A DNA stretch of 8,913 nt from Campylobacterales bacterium (GTDB taxonomy: Bacteria; Campylobacterota; Campylobacteria; Campylobacterales; Arcobacteraceae). Positions 1-5,819 of the stretch are shown piece after piece. Numbering within the stretch: the stretch's first letter is position 1; the number at the start of each line of letters is the position of its first letter. The notes under the pieces are model-generated. The model had not been told where the DNA came from. It saw only the letters and a list, made by a program, of their open reading frames with translations, and did not search any database. Location of the stretch: NCBI GenBank assembly GCA_019752775.1, contig JAIELU010000071.1, positions 1-8,913 on the forward strand, read 5' to 3'. The translations under genes were made by a program, and so were the position numbers.

Positions 1-2
1 AA

Positions 3-200
3 AATGATGCAAAAGAAATTTTAGATGTTTTTGCTTCTTTAGATAGTCCTACTGATTCAAGTGCAGCTTTTAAAATAGATGCAATTTTACAAGGGGAAAA
101 TGATTTAAAGCAGATACAAAAACAAAATAGAGAACTAGCATTAGAATTTACTTTACAAAGTAATTTGGAGAAAATAAATCATATAATAAAAAATGTTTAA
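3..200 (+). CDS. C-terminal end of an unrecognised protein (5' partial)
   Basis: An open frame enters from the left edge and runs for 65 codons to a TAA at 198-200; the other two forward frames hit stops within the first 25 bases. The visible residues begin NDAKEILDVFASLDSP and end NLEKINHIIKNV. The segment is rich in Asn, Gln, Lys and Glu. Its second half (about residues 30-65) looks like a charged amphipathic helix or short coiled coil. There is no cysteine, no membrane segment and no motif I recognise. Codon use is AT-rich like its neighbours. It ends 61 bases before rpmB, on the same strand. That it is coding rests on the open frame, the composition and the clean stop just before the next promoter. 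I cannot assign a function. Confidence 0.6.
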   Translation, partial: NDAKEILDVFASLDSPTDSSAAFKIDAILQGENDLKQIQKQNRELALEFTLQSNLEKINHIIKNV

Positions 201-220
201 ATTTAACTTAAGAAATTTAA

Positions 221-228
221 GATACAAT
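221..228 (+). promoter_or_regulatory. Possible -10 region of the rpmB promoter
   Basis: GATACAAT lies in the 61-base gap between the preceding stop codon and rpmB. Its last six bases, TACAAT at 223-228, differ from TATAAT at one position. This would start transcription near 235 and give a leader of about 27 bases. Campylobacterota housekeeping promoters usually have a clear -10 and no obvious -35, and none is seen here. The assignment rests on position and similarity only; read-through from the upstream gene is also possible. Confidence 0.4.
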
Positions 229-250
229 ACGCAAATATTTTTCACTATAG

Positions 251-256
251 AAGGAA
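251..256 (+). promoter_or_regulatory. Ribosome binding site that fixes the rpmB start
   Basis: AAGGAA lies five bases before the ATG at 262. It supports that ATG over the in-frame ATG at 193, which would add 23 residues that L28 proteins do not have and would overlap the end of the upstream gene. Confidence 0.75.
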
Positions 257-261
257 TACAA

Positions 262-450
262 ATGTCAAGAAGATGTGCTATATCTGGTAAAGGACCTATG
301 GTTGGAAACAACGTAAGTCACGCAAAAAACAGAACTAAAAGAAGATTTTTACCAAACATTAGAACAGTTAGAGTTACATTAGATGATGGAACTACAACTA
401 AATTAAAAGTTTCTGCAAAAGAGTTAAGAACTCTTAAAAAACACTCATAA
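262..450 (+). CDS. rpmB: 50S ribosomal protein L28
   Basis: This 62-residue protein is bacterial L28, a small basic protein of the large ribosomal subunit. It starts MSRRCAISGKGPMVGNN and continues with SHAKNRTKRRFLPN at about residues 19-32, the family signature. It then has a strand-rich half with VRVTLDDGTTTKLKVSAKELRTL. Only Cys5 is present, so this is not the zinc-binding four-cysteine form of L28. The start at 262 is chosen because it has a good Shine-Dalgarno (AAGGAA) and gives the usual N-terminus. A longer in-frame reading from 193 is unlikely. The gene appears to head a transcript that continues into the potassium channel gene 22 bases downstream. No terminator with a strong T-tract separates them. 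Confidence 0.96.
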   Translation: MSRRCAISGKGPMVGNNVSHAKNRTKRRFLPNIRTVRVTLDDGTTTKLKVSAKELRTLKKHS

Positions 451-453
451 AAG

Positions 454-478
454 GCTCTAGAAAAGTGCTTTCATGAGC
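454..478 (+). promoter_or_regulatory. Possible hairpin over the potassium channel start codon
   Basis: GCTC (454-457) can pair with GAGC (475-478), and GAAA (460-463) with TTTC (469-472). The loop is AGTGC and there is a two-by-two internal mismatch. The ATG at 473-475 and the weak AAAAG upstream of it lie inside the structure, which could lower translation of the channel relative to rpmB. It is only an inference from base pairing. Chance pairing in AT-rich DNA is possible, but both outer arms contain G-C pairs. Confidence 0.35.
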
Positions 479-1600
479 ATCTTTACTAAAGTAAAAAAGG
501 CTATTGGCTGGGAAATAAGAACAGCCAAACCTCAATACGATTTAAATCCCTTAATTTATTCTCAACTCAAACCTTTAAGGCTTCCCTTAATATTGATACA
601 GATTGTAATGATGATAGGAACTTTAGGATATGTTTATCTTGAAGATTATTCTATTATGCATGCTATATTTCAATCAGCATATACTTTAACTAATACAGGA
701 TTTGGTGCATTAAATGAATCAAATTTTAGAAATGAAACCATAGTTTTTACAGTATGTTTGATGTTATCAGGATTTGCAAGTCTTATTTTTGCAGTGGGTA
801 TCGTAATTGATGTTATTGCTAATGGACCTTTACGAGAATTATTAAAGGAAAGAAAAATGCTTTATAAAATAGCAAGATTAAGAAGACATTTTGTGATTTG
901 TTATCACAACGAATATACAGCTCAATTAGCAAGACAATTTAGAGAAAATCATATTCCTTTTGTTGTTGTTGATCCAAGTGACCAAATAGAGCAAATTGCA
1001 AAAGAGAATAACTATCCTTATTTTGTAAAAGAAGAACCTTATAAAGAAATTGCTTTTCTAAAATCACATTTAAGTTCAGCAAAAGGTGCTATTTCTTTAT
1101 CAAAAAATATTTCAGATAATATTACTTTAATAGCATCTGTTAGACTTTATGAAAAAGAGTTAGGAAGAAATCCTTTTTTAATTATTTCAAATGCAGAAAC
1201 TCAAAATGAAAAAATAAGGCTCAAAAAACTTGGAGCTGATAAAGTTGTAGCAACTCCTGCACTTATGGCAAAAAGAGTAAGTGCAATGGCGATAAGACCC
1301 GATATGGAAAATGTTCTTGATGAGTTTTTATATAAACGAGATACTCCAATAGATATGGAAGAAGTTTTTGTAAATGAAGATTCTTGGGTAGTAAATAAAG
1401 AGATAAAAGATTTACATTTAAGAGATAGACTAAAAGTTTCTATCATTGGAATCACAGAAGATAAAGGGAAGTTCATCCAAATGCCAAAAGGTGCAACACC
1501 AATAAATGCAAATTGCAAATTATTGTTAGTGGGTTCTCAAAAAGGTATTCTAAGAGCTAAAAAGATTATAAATTTAACTAATAAACCAGAGGATGTATAA
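473..1600 (+). CDS. Two-transmembrane potassium channel with RCK (TrkA-N/TrkA-C) domain
   Basis: This 375-residue inner-membrane protein has the layout of a prokaryotic RCK-gated potassium channel. The first membrane helix is at about 34-56, the pore helix at 61-72, and the filter TNTGFGA at 73-79. The second helix is at about 88-116. A cytoplasmic TrkA-N/RCK domain starts near 138, and a TrkA-C domain lies at about 292-368. The closest named relatives I would expect are the Helicobacter KchA-type channels, which also sit beside rpmB. Two key motifs are unusual. The filter has Asn and Thr where TVGYG has Thr and Val, with Phe for Tyr and Ala for the following Asp. The Rossmann loop reads YHNEYT at 144-149 where GxGxxG is usual, although the acidic residue at the end of the second strand (Asp167) is kept. 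The start at 473 lies 22 bases after rpmB with only a weak AAAAG upstream. Ion selectivity and ligand are not proven by sequence. Confidence 0.88.
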   Translation: MSIFTKVKKAIGWEIRTAKPQYDLNPLIYSQLKPLRLPLILIQIVMMIGTLGYVYLEDYSIMHAIFQSAYTLTNTGFGALNESNFRNETIVFTVCLMLSGFASLIFAVGIVIDVIANGPLRELLKERKMLYKIARLRRHFVICYHNEYTAQLARQFRENHIPFVVVDPSDQIEQIAKENNYPYFVKEEPYKEIAFLKSHLSSAKGAISLSKNISDNITLIASVRLYEKELGRNPFLIISNAETQNEKIRLKKLGADKVVATPALMAKRVSAMAIRPDMENVLDEFLYKRDTPIDMEEVFVNEDSWVVNKEIKDLHLRDRLKVSIIGITEDKGKFIQMPKGATPINANCKLLLVGSQKGILRAKKIINLTNKPEDV

Positions 1601-1604
1601 GATT

Positions 1605-2786
1605 ATGTTTACTATTTTACCAATCAAAGGCTATATTGACCAAATAGATGGATTTTATTGTGATGGAATTCATGCAGGACTTAAATCAAATTCAAAACTT
1701 GATTTAGGATTTATTTATAGTGATAAACCTTGTACTGTTGGAGCTATATTTACTGAAAATAGATTTCAAGCTGCACCTTTAAAACATTTTTTGCAATATG
1801 AAGAAAATTTTAAAACAAATTTTGTTTTAATAAATTCTAAAAATGCAAATGCACTTACTGGAAGAAAAGGTATTGAAAATATTAATACTTTATTCTCTCA
1901 ATTAGATTTTAATTTAGTAAATCCGATTATGAGTTCAACAGGTGTTATTGGAAATCCTCTTCCTATTGAAAAAATAGTTGCAGGTGCAAAAAGATTTGAT
2001 TTAACTTCTAAAAACGGTGAAAATTTAAGTCGTGCAATTATGACAACAGATGCATATGCAAAAACTTGTATGTATGAAGTAAAACTTGAAAATGGAACTT
2101 CTTTTAAAATAGGTGCTGTGGCAAAAGGTGCTGGGATGATAAACCCAAATCTTGCAACAATGTTGTGTTTTATTTGTACAGATGCTGCTGTTCCTTATGT
2201 GGATATTATGGAAGCTTTAAAAGCAAATAGTGAAACAACTTTTAATGCAATTTCTGTTGATGGTGATACTTCAACAAATGATACTGTTATGGTTTTATCA
2301 AATGGAAATTCAAATGCTTATAACAAAGAAGCCTTTTCAGAAGTTTTAAGACTTGTAATGCATGATATGGCTATGTTAATAGTAGCTGATGGTGAGGGTG
2401 CAAAAAAAGTTGCAGCATTTGAAGTTATAAATGCAGTTTCAAATGAACAAGCAATGATTGCTGCAAAAGCTTTATCAAATTCACTATTAGTGAAAACAGC
2501 ACTTTTTGGAGAAGATCCAAATTTTGGAAGAATTGCTTCAACTATTGGTGCTTCAAGAATTGATTGTGATGATGAGAAATTAGTTATTTCATATAATGAT
2601 GTTGTTGTTTTTAATAAAGGTGAAATTTGTTTTGATGCAGATACAGAAGTAAAAGCCGGGGATGTTTTAAAAAAAGATAAATATAAAATCATTTGTGATA
2701 TTGGTTTAGGTGAGGGTAAATTCACAGCTTATGGTTGTGATCTAGGTTACAAATATGTAGAGATAAATGCAGACTATAGAAGCTAG
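1605..2786 (+). CDS. argJ: Glutamate N-acetyltransferase / ornithine acetyltransferase ArgJ
   Basis: ArgJ moves the acetyl group from N-acetylornithine to glutamate. This releases ornithine and regenerates N-acetylglutamate in the cyclic arginine pathway, in the cytoplasm. Some members also use acetyl-CoA; sequence alone does not decide that here. The protein is 393 residues with the start used, a normal length. Visible family motifs are SSTGVIGNPLP near 110-120 (oxyanion-hole Thr112-Gly113), and AKGAGMINPNLATML, in which Thr185 is the nucleophile exposed by self-cleavage between Ala184 and Thr185. EDPNFGRI and the C-terminal INADYRS are also typical. I chose the ATG at 1605 because AGAGGA (1588-1593) precedes it; the in-frame ATG at 1593 would sit directly on that site and add four residues. 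The gene begins four bases after the channel gene stops, so the two are probably co-transcribed and translationally linked. Confidence 0.95.
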   Translation: MFTILPIKGYIDQIDGFYCDGIHAGLKSNSKLDLGFIYSDKPCTVGAIFTENRFQAAPLKHFLQYEENFKTNFVLINSKNANALTGRKGIENINTLFSQLDFNLVNPIMSSTGVIGNPLPIEKIVAGAKRFDLTSKNGENLSRAIMTTDAYAKTCMYEVKLENGTSFKIGAVAKGAGMINPNLATMLCFICTDAAVPYVDIMEALKANSETTFNAISVDGDTSTNDTVMVLSNGNSNAYNKEAFSEVLRLVMHDMAMLIVADGEGAKKVAAFEVINAVSNEQAMIAAKALSNSLLVKTALFGEDPNFGRIASTIGASRIDCDDEKLVISYNDVVVFNKGEICFDADTEVKAGDVLKKDKYKIICDIGLGEGKFTAYGCDLGYKYVEINADYRS

Positions 2787-2822
2787 TTAAAATTCTTTAC
2801 AAAAAATTAAGTAGTTAGATAG

Positions 2823-2828
2823 TATAAT
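2823..2828 (+). promoter_or_regulatory. -10 box of the DUF465 gene promoter
   Basis: A perfect TATAAT lies in the 72-base gap after argJ. Transcription would start near 2835 and give a leader of about 24 bases containing AGGA (2849-2852), six bases before the ATG. No good -35 is seen: TTTACA at 2796-2801 is 21 bases upstream, too far for the usual spacing. This is typical of Campylobacterota promoters. Confidence 0.6.
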
Positions 2829-2858
2829 GCAAAAAAAATTAAACACATAGGATGCAAA

Positions 2859-3074
2859 ATGTTTCACGAATACAGAGATGTAATTACAGAATTAAAACAA
2901 AAAGATGGACACTTCCATAAACTTTTTGAAAAACATAATGAGTTAGATGATGTTATTGCAAAACTAGAAGAATCTCATGCTGATCAGTTTCAAATTGAAG
3001 CTAGTAAAAAAGAAAAATTAAAATTAAAAGATGAAATTTATTCAATACTTGTTAAGTACAAAAGTGAAAATTAA
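2859..3074 (+). CDS. DUF465 (YdcH-like) small coiled-coil protein
   Basis: This 71-residue, highly charged, helical protein belongs by pattern to the DUF465/YdcH family of short bacterial proteins whose role is not established. The family hallmarks are visible: HFHKLFEKHNELDDVIAKLEE at about 18-38 (His18, Phe19, His26, Leu29-Asp30), and a second helix with KLKLKDEIYSIL at about 53-64. It has no signal peptide, membrane segment or cysteine, so it is probably a cytoplasmic helical hairpin that may form oligomers. It is framed by its own TATAAT box upstream and a strong terminator downstream, which suggests a separate, well-expressed monocistronic transcript. The start at 2859 has AGGA at a six-base spacing and is the first in-frame ATG after the promoter. 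Function cannot be assigned from neighbours. Confidence 0.87.
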   Translation: MFHEYRDVITELKQKDGHFHKLFEKHNELDDVIAKLEESHADQFQIEASKKEKLKLKDEIYSILVKYKSEN

Positions 3075-3095
3075 TTTTTAATTAGTTAAAAAAAA

Positions 3096-3130
3096 GGGGA
3101 TAAAAGTTTAGGCTTTTATCCCCTTTTTTT
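3096..3130 (+). terminator. Strong intrinsic terminator after the DUF465 gene
   Basis: An 11-base-pair perfect stem (GGGGATAAAAG at 3096-3106, CTTTTATCCCC at 3113-3123) closes on the loop TTTAGG and is followed by seven T (3124-3130). Eight A at 3088-3095 precede the stem, so the helix could extend to 18 pairs, and the structure could also terminate minus-strand transcripts. It lies 21 bases after the stop codon and separates this gene from the gyrA promoter. Confidence 0.95.
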
Positions 3131-3132
3131 AT

Positions 3133-3150
3133 ATTTATAATTTTATAAAT
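3133..3150. repeat. AT-only inverted repeat upstream of gyrA
   Basis: ATTTATAA (3133-3140) and TTATAAAT (3143-3150) are perfect inverted arms around TT. The left arm overlaps a TATAAT at 3136-3141, which could be a second, distal -10 for gyrA. In such AT-rich DNA the repeat may be chance. Confidence 0.3.
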
Positions 3151-3182
3151 TTTATTACAACTTATGCTAAGCGCATTTTAGA

Positions 3183-3188
3183 TATAAT
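3183..3188 (+). promoter_or_regulatory. -10 box of the gyrA promoter
   Basis: A perfect TATAAT lies 32 bases before the gyrA start codon and downstream of the terminator at 3096-3130. Transcription would begin near 3195, giving a leader of about 26 bases. No clear -35 is visible. Because the terminator isolates the region, gyrA needs a promoter here, which strengthens the call. It probably drives gyrA, asd, the YqhA-like gene and hemE. Confidence 0.6.
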
Positions 3189-3206
3189 AAACCAATTTTA
3201 TACTAC

Positions 3207-3216
3207 AAAGGCCTTT
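3207..3216 (+). promoter_or_regulatory. gyrA ribosome binding site inside a palindrome
   Basis: AAAGG (3207-3211) is the likely Shine-Dalgarno, nine bases before the ATG. It forms the left half of the perfect palindrome AAAGGCCTTT. The same AAAGG could also pair with CCTTT at 3229-3233, just after the start codon. Either pairing might modulate ribosome access; this is inference. Confidence 0.45.
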
Positions 3217-3220
3217 TTTT

Positions 3221-5815
3221 ATGGAAAACCTTTTCGAAAATCAAGATATTATAGATATAAATATTGAAGACTCAGTAAAAGCTTCATATTTAGATTACTC
3301 TATGAGTGTTATTATAGGTCGGGCATTACCAGATGCAAAAGATGGATTGAAACCTGTTCACAGAAGAATTTTATTTGCTATGCATGATTTGAATATTACT
3401 TCAAAATCTGCATATAAAAAATCAGCAAGAATTGTTGGAGATGTTATTGGTAAATACCATCCACATGGAGATACTTCTGTTTATGATGCATTAGTTAGAA
3501 TGGCACAAACTTTCTCTATGAGAGCACCACTCGTTGATGGTCAAGGAAACTTCGGTTCTATTGATGGTGATAGTGCAGCTGCTATGAGATATACGGAAGC
3601 TAGAATGACTAAAATAGCTGAAGAAGTATTAAGAGATTTAGATAAAGATACTGTAAACTTTACTCCAAATTATGATGATACTATGAAAGAACCATCAGTT
3701 CTTCCTACAAGAGTTCCTACTTTACTTTTAAATGGAAGTGAAGGAATTGCTGTTGGTATGGCTACAAAAATTCCTCCTCATAACATCAATGAATTATTAG
3801 AAGCAGTTTTATATACAATAGATAATCCAGATGTTACAGCAGATGAATTAATGCAATTTATCAAAGGACCAGATTTTCCAACAGGTGGAACAATCTTCGG
3901 AAGACGAGGAATTATTGATGCTTATAATACAGGTCGTGGAAGAGTAAGAATTAGAGCTAAACATCATATTGAAACAAGAGGTAAAAAAGAGATTATTGTT
4001 CTTGATGAATTACCATATCAAGTAAATAAATCAAGACTAATTGAACTTATAGCAAACCTTGCAAAAGACAAACAAATTGATGGTATTTCAGAAGTTAGAG
4101 ATGAATCTGATAGAGAAGGTATTAGAGTTGTAATTGAGCTTAAAAAAGATGCAATGAGTGAAATTGTTTTAAACAATTTATACAAATCAACTCCAATGGA
4201 AACTACATTTGGAATTATTCTTTTAGCTGTTTATAATAAAGAACCAAAAGTATTTACCTTACCTCAATTATTAAATGTTTTCTTATCACATAGAAAAACT
4301 GTAATTATTAGAAGAACAATTTTTGATTTAGAAAAAGCAAAAGCTAGAGCTCACATTTTAGAGGGTTTAAAAATTGCATTAGATAATATTGATGAAGTTG
4401 TAAAAATAATTAGAGCAAGTGCAAATGATCAAGAAGCAAAAGATAGTTTACAAAATAGATTTGGTTTAAGCCAAATTCAATCTCAAGCTATTCTTGATAT
4501 GAGACTAGGAAGATTAACAGGTCTTCAAAGAGATAAATTAGAAGCTGAATATCAAGAATTAATGATTTTAATTGCTGAATTAGAATCAATTTTAAAATCT
4601 GAAGAAAAATTGAATGAAATCATTAGAGAAGAATTAACTGATATTCAAGAAAGATTCGCAAGTGATAGAAGAACTGATATTGAAGATTCTTATGATGAAA
4701 TTGATATTGAAGATTTAATTCCAAATGAGCCAATGGTTGTTACAATTACACATAATGGTTATGTAAAAAGAGTTCCAATCAAATCTTATGAAAAACAAAG
4801 AAGAGGTGGAAAGGGAAAAGTTGCGGTGACTACTCACGATGATGACTTTATTGAGAAATTCTTTGTAAGTAATACTCACGATACCTTAATGTTTGTTACA
4901 AATATGGGTCAATTATATTGGTTAAAAGTTTACAAAATTCCTGAAGGAAGTAGAACTGCAAAAGGTAAAGCAGTTGTTAACTTAATTAACTTAAGACCTG
5001 ATGAAAAAATTATGGAAATTATTCCAACACCTGATTTTGATGAATCAAAATCATTAGTATTTTTCACAAGAAATGGAGTTATTAAAAGAACTTCATTAAG
5101 TGAATTCTCAAATATCAGATCAAATGGTGTAAGAGCAATCGTTCTTGATGATTTAGATGAAATCGTAACTGCAAAAATCGCAGATGTTGAAACTCAATAT
5201 CTAATGATTTTTACAAGTATGGGACAATGTATCAGATTTGAAATCGAAAAAACAAGAGATCAAGGTAGAAGTACAAGAGGTGTTAGAGGAATTAAATTCA
5301 AACACGATATTGACTTTGTTGTTGATGCTGATGTTGTAAGTAATGAAGAACAAGAGTTATTAACTGTTTCTGAAAAAGGTATCGGCAAAAGAACAACTGT
5401 TGAAGAGTATAGACTTACAAATAGAGCAGGTTCAGGAGTTATTTCTATGAAATTATCTCCAAAAACTGGTAATGTTGTAGGAGAAGTATTAGTAGACGAT
5501 ACTCAAGATTTAATGTTATTAACTTCAATTGGAAAAATGATTAGAGTTGACATGCAATCAATTAGAAAAGCTGGAAGAAATACAGCTGGTGTAATTATTG
5601 TAAATGTAGATAAAAATGACAAAGTTGTATCAATTGCAAAATGTCCAAAAGAAGATGAAGAAATAGAACTAGATGAAAATGGAAATATTATTAGATATAC
5701 AGAAGATGGTGAAATTTTAGAATCAATACCTGTAGAAGTTGATACAAATAAAGCACCAACTTTATTAGATACTATGGAAATTAAAGAAGATAATTTAGAA
5801 GAAGAGGAAGAGTAG
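3221..5815 (+). CDS. gyrA: DNA gyrase subunit A
   Basis: GyrA is the DNA-breaking and rejoining subunit of gyrase, working with GyrB to introduce negative supercoils. The 864-residue length is normal for Campylobacterota. The N-terminal topoisomerase domain contains LKPVHRRILFAM near 43-54, the quinolone-determining stretch YHPHGDTSVYDALVRMAQ near 79-96, and the catalytic Tyr124 in AAMRYTEARM. The C-terminal pinwheel domain starts around 500. It carries the GyrA box QRRGGKG at 526-532, needed for DNA wrapping, followed by degenerate blade repeats such as GRSTRGVRGIKF and RNTAGVIIVN. The tail is very acidic (LEEEEE). Thr85 and Asp89 match E. coli Ser83 and Asp87 and are the susceptible-type residues. 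The start at 3221 has AAAGG upstream and a standard N-terminus. It probably leads a four-gene transcript, with asd four bases downstream. Confidence 0.98.
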   Translation: MENLFENQDIIDINIEDSVKASYLDYSMSVIIGRALPDAKDGLKPVHRRILFAMHDLNITSKSAYKKSARIVGDVIGKYHPHGDTSVYDALVRMAQTFSMRAPLVDGQGNFGSIDGDSAAAMRYTEARMTKIAEEVLRDLDKDTVNFTPNYDDTMKEPSVLPTRVPTLLLNGSEGIAVGMATKIPPHNINELLEAVLYTIDNPDVTADELMQFIKGPDFPTGGTIFGRRGIIDAYNTGRGRVRIRAKHHIETRGKKEIIVLDELPYQVNKSRLIELIANLAKDKQIDGISEVRDESDREGIRVVIELKKDAMSEIVLNNLYKSTPMETTFGIILLAVYNKEPKVFTLPQLLNVFLSHRKTVIIRRTIFDLEKAKARAHILEGLKIALDNIDEVVKIIRASANDQEAKDSLQNRFGLSQIQSQAILDMRLGRLTGLQRDKLEAEYQELMILIAELESILKSEEKLNEIIREELTDIQERFASDRRTDIEDSYDEIDIEDLIPNEPMVVTITHNGYVKRVPIKSYEKQRRGGKGKVAVTTHDDDFIEKFFVSNTHDTLMFVTNMGQLYWLKVYKIPEGSRTAKGKAVVNLINLRPDEKIMEIIPTPDFDESKSLVFFTRNGVIKRTSLSEFSNIRSNGVRAIVLDDLDEIVTAKIADVETQYLMIFTSMGQCIRFEIEKTRDQGRSTRGVRGIKFKHDIDFVVDADVVSNEEQELLTVSEKGIGKRTTVEEYRLTNRAGSGVISMKLSPKTGNVVGEVLVDDTQDLMLLTSIGKMIRVDMQSIRKAGRNTAGVIIVNVDKNDKVVSIAKCPKEDEEIELDENGNIIRYTEDGEILESIPVEVDTNKAPTLLDTMEIKEDNLEEEEE
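5804..5809 (+). promoter_or_regulatory. asd ribosome binding site within the gyrA tail codons
   Basis: GAGGAA lies in the codons for the Glu-rich end of GyrA, ten bases before the asd ATG at 5820. There is no room for a site in the four-base gap between the genes, so this purine-rich run is the likely Shine-Dalgarno and ties asd translation to gyrA. Confidence 0.6.
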
Positions 5816-5819
5816 AAAG

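Noticed and set aside
193..261. A longer N-terminus for L28 starting at the ATG at 193
   Set aside because: It adds 23 residues absent from L28 proteins, overlaps the previous gene's stop region and lacks a ribosome binding site, while the ATG at 262 has AAGGAA.
1201..1518. Minus-strand open frame of 105 codons
   Set aside because: It lies entirely inside the channel gene on the other strand, with no ribosome binding site or recognisable protein; a shadow of AT-rich coding.
1593..1604. ArgJ starting at the ATG at 1593
   Set aside because: It would place the ribosome binding site on the start codon itself; the ATG at 1605 has AGAGGA upstream and gives the usual N-terminus.
2318..2725. Minus-strand open frame of 135 codons
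   Set aside because: It is antisense to argJ, whose motifs are intact across the region, and the translation is Ser/Ile-rich in the way antisense shadows are.
2796..2828. TTTACA as a -35 paired with TATAAT before the DUF465 gene
   Set aside because: The spacer would be 21 bases, too long for a normal sigma-70 promoter, and Campylobacterota promoters usually lack a -35.
3164..3176. ATGC-TAAGC-GCAT inverted repeat just before the gyrA -10 as an operator
   Set aside because: The arms are only four bases and do not extend, so chance is enough to explain it.
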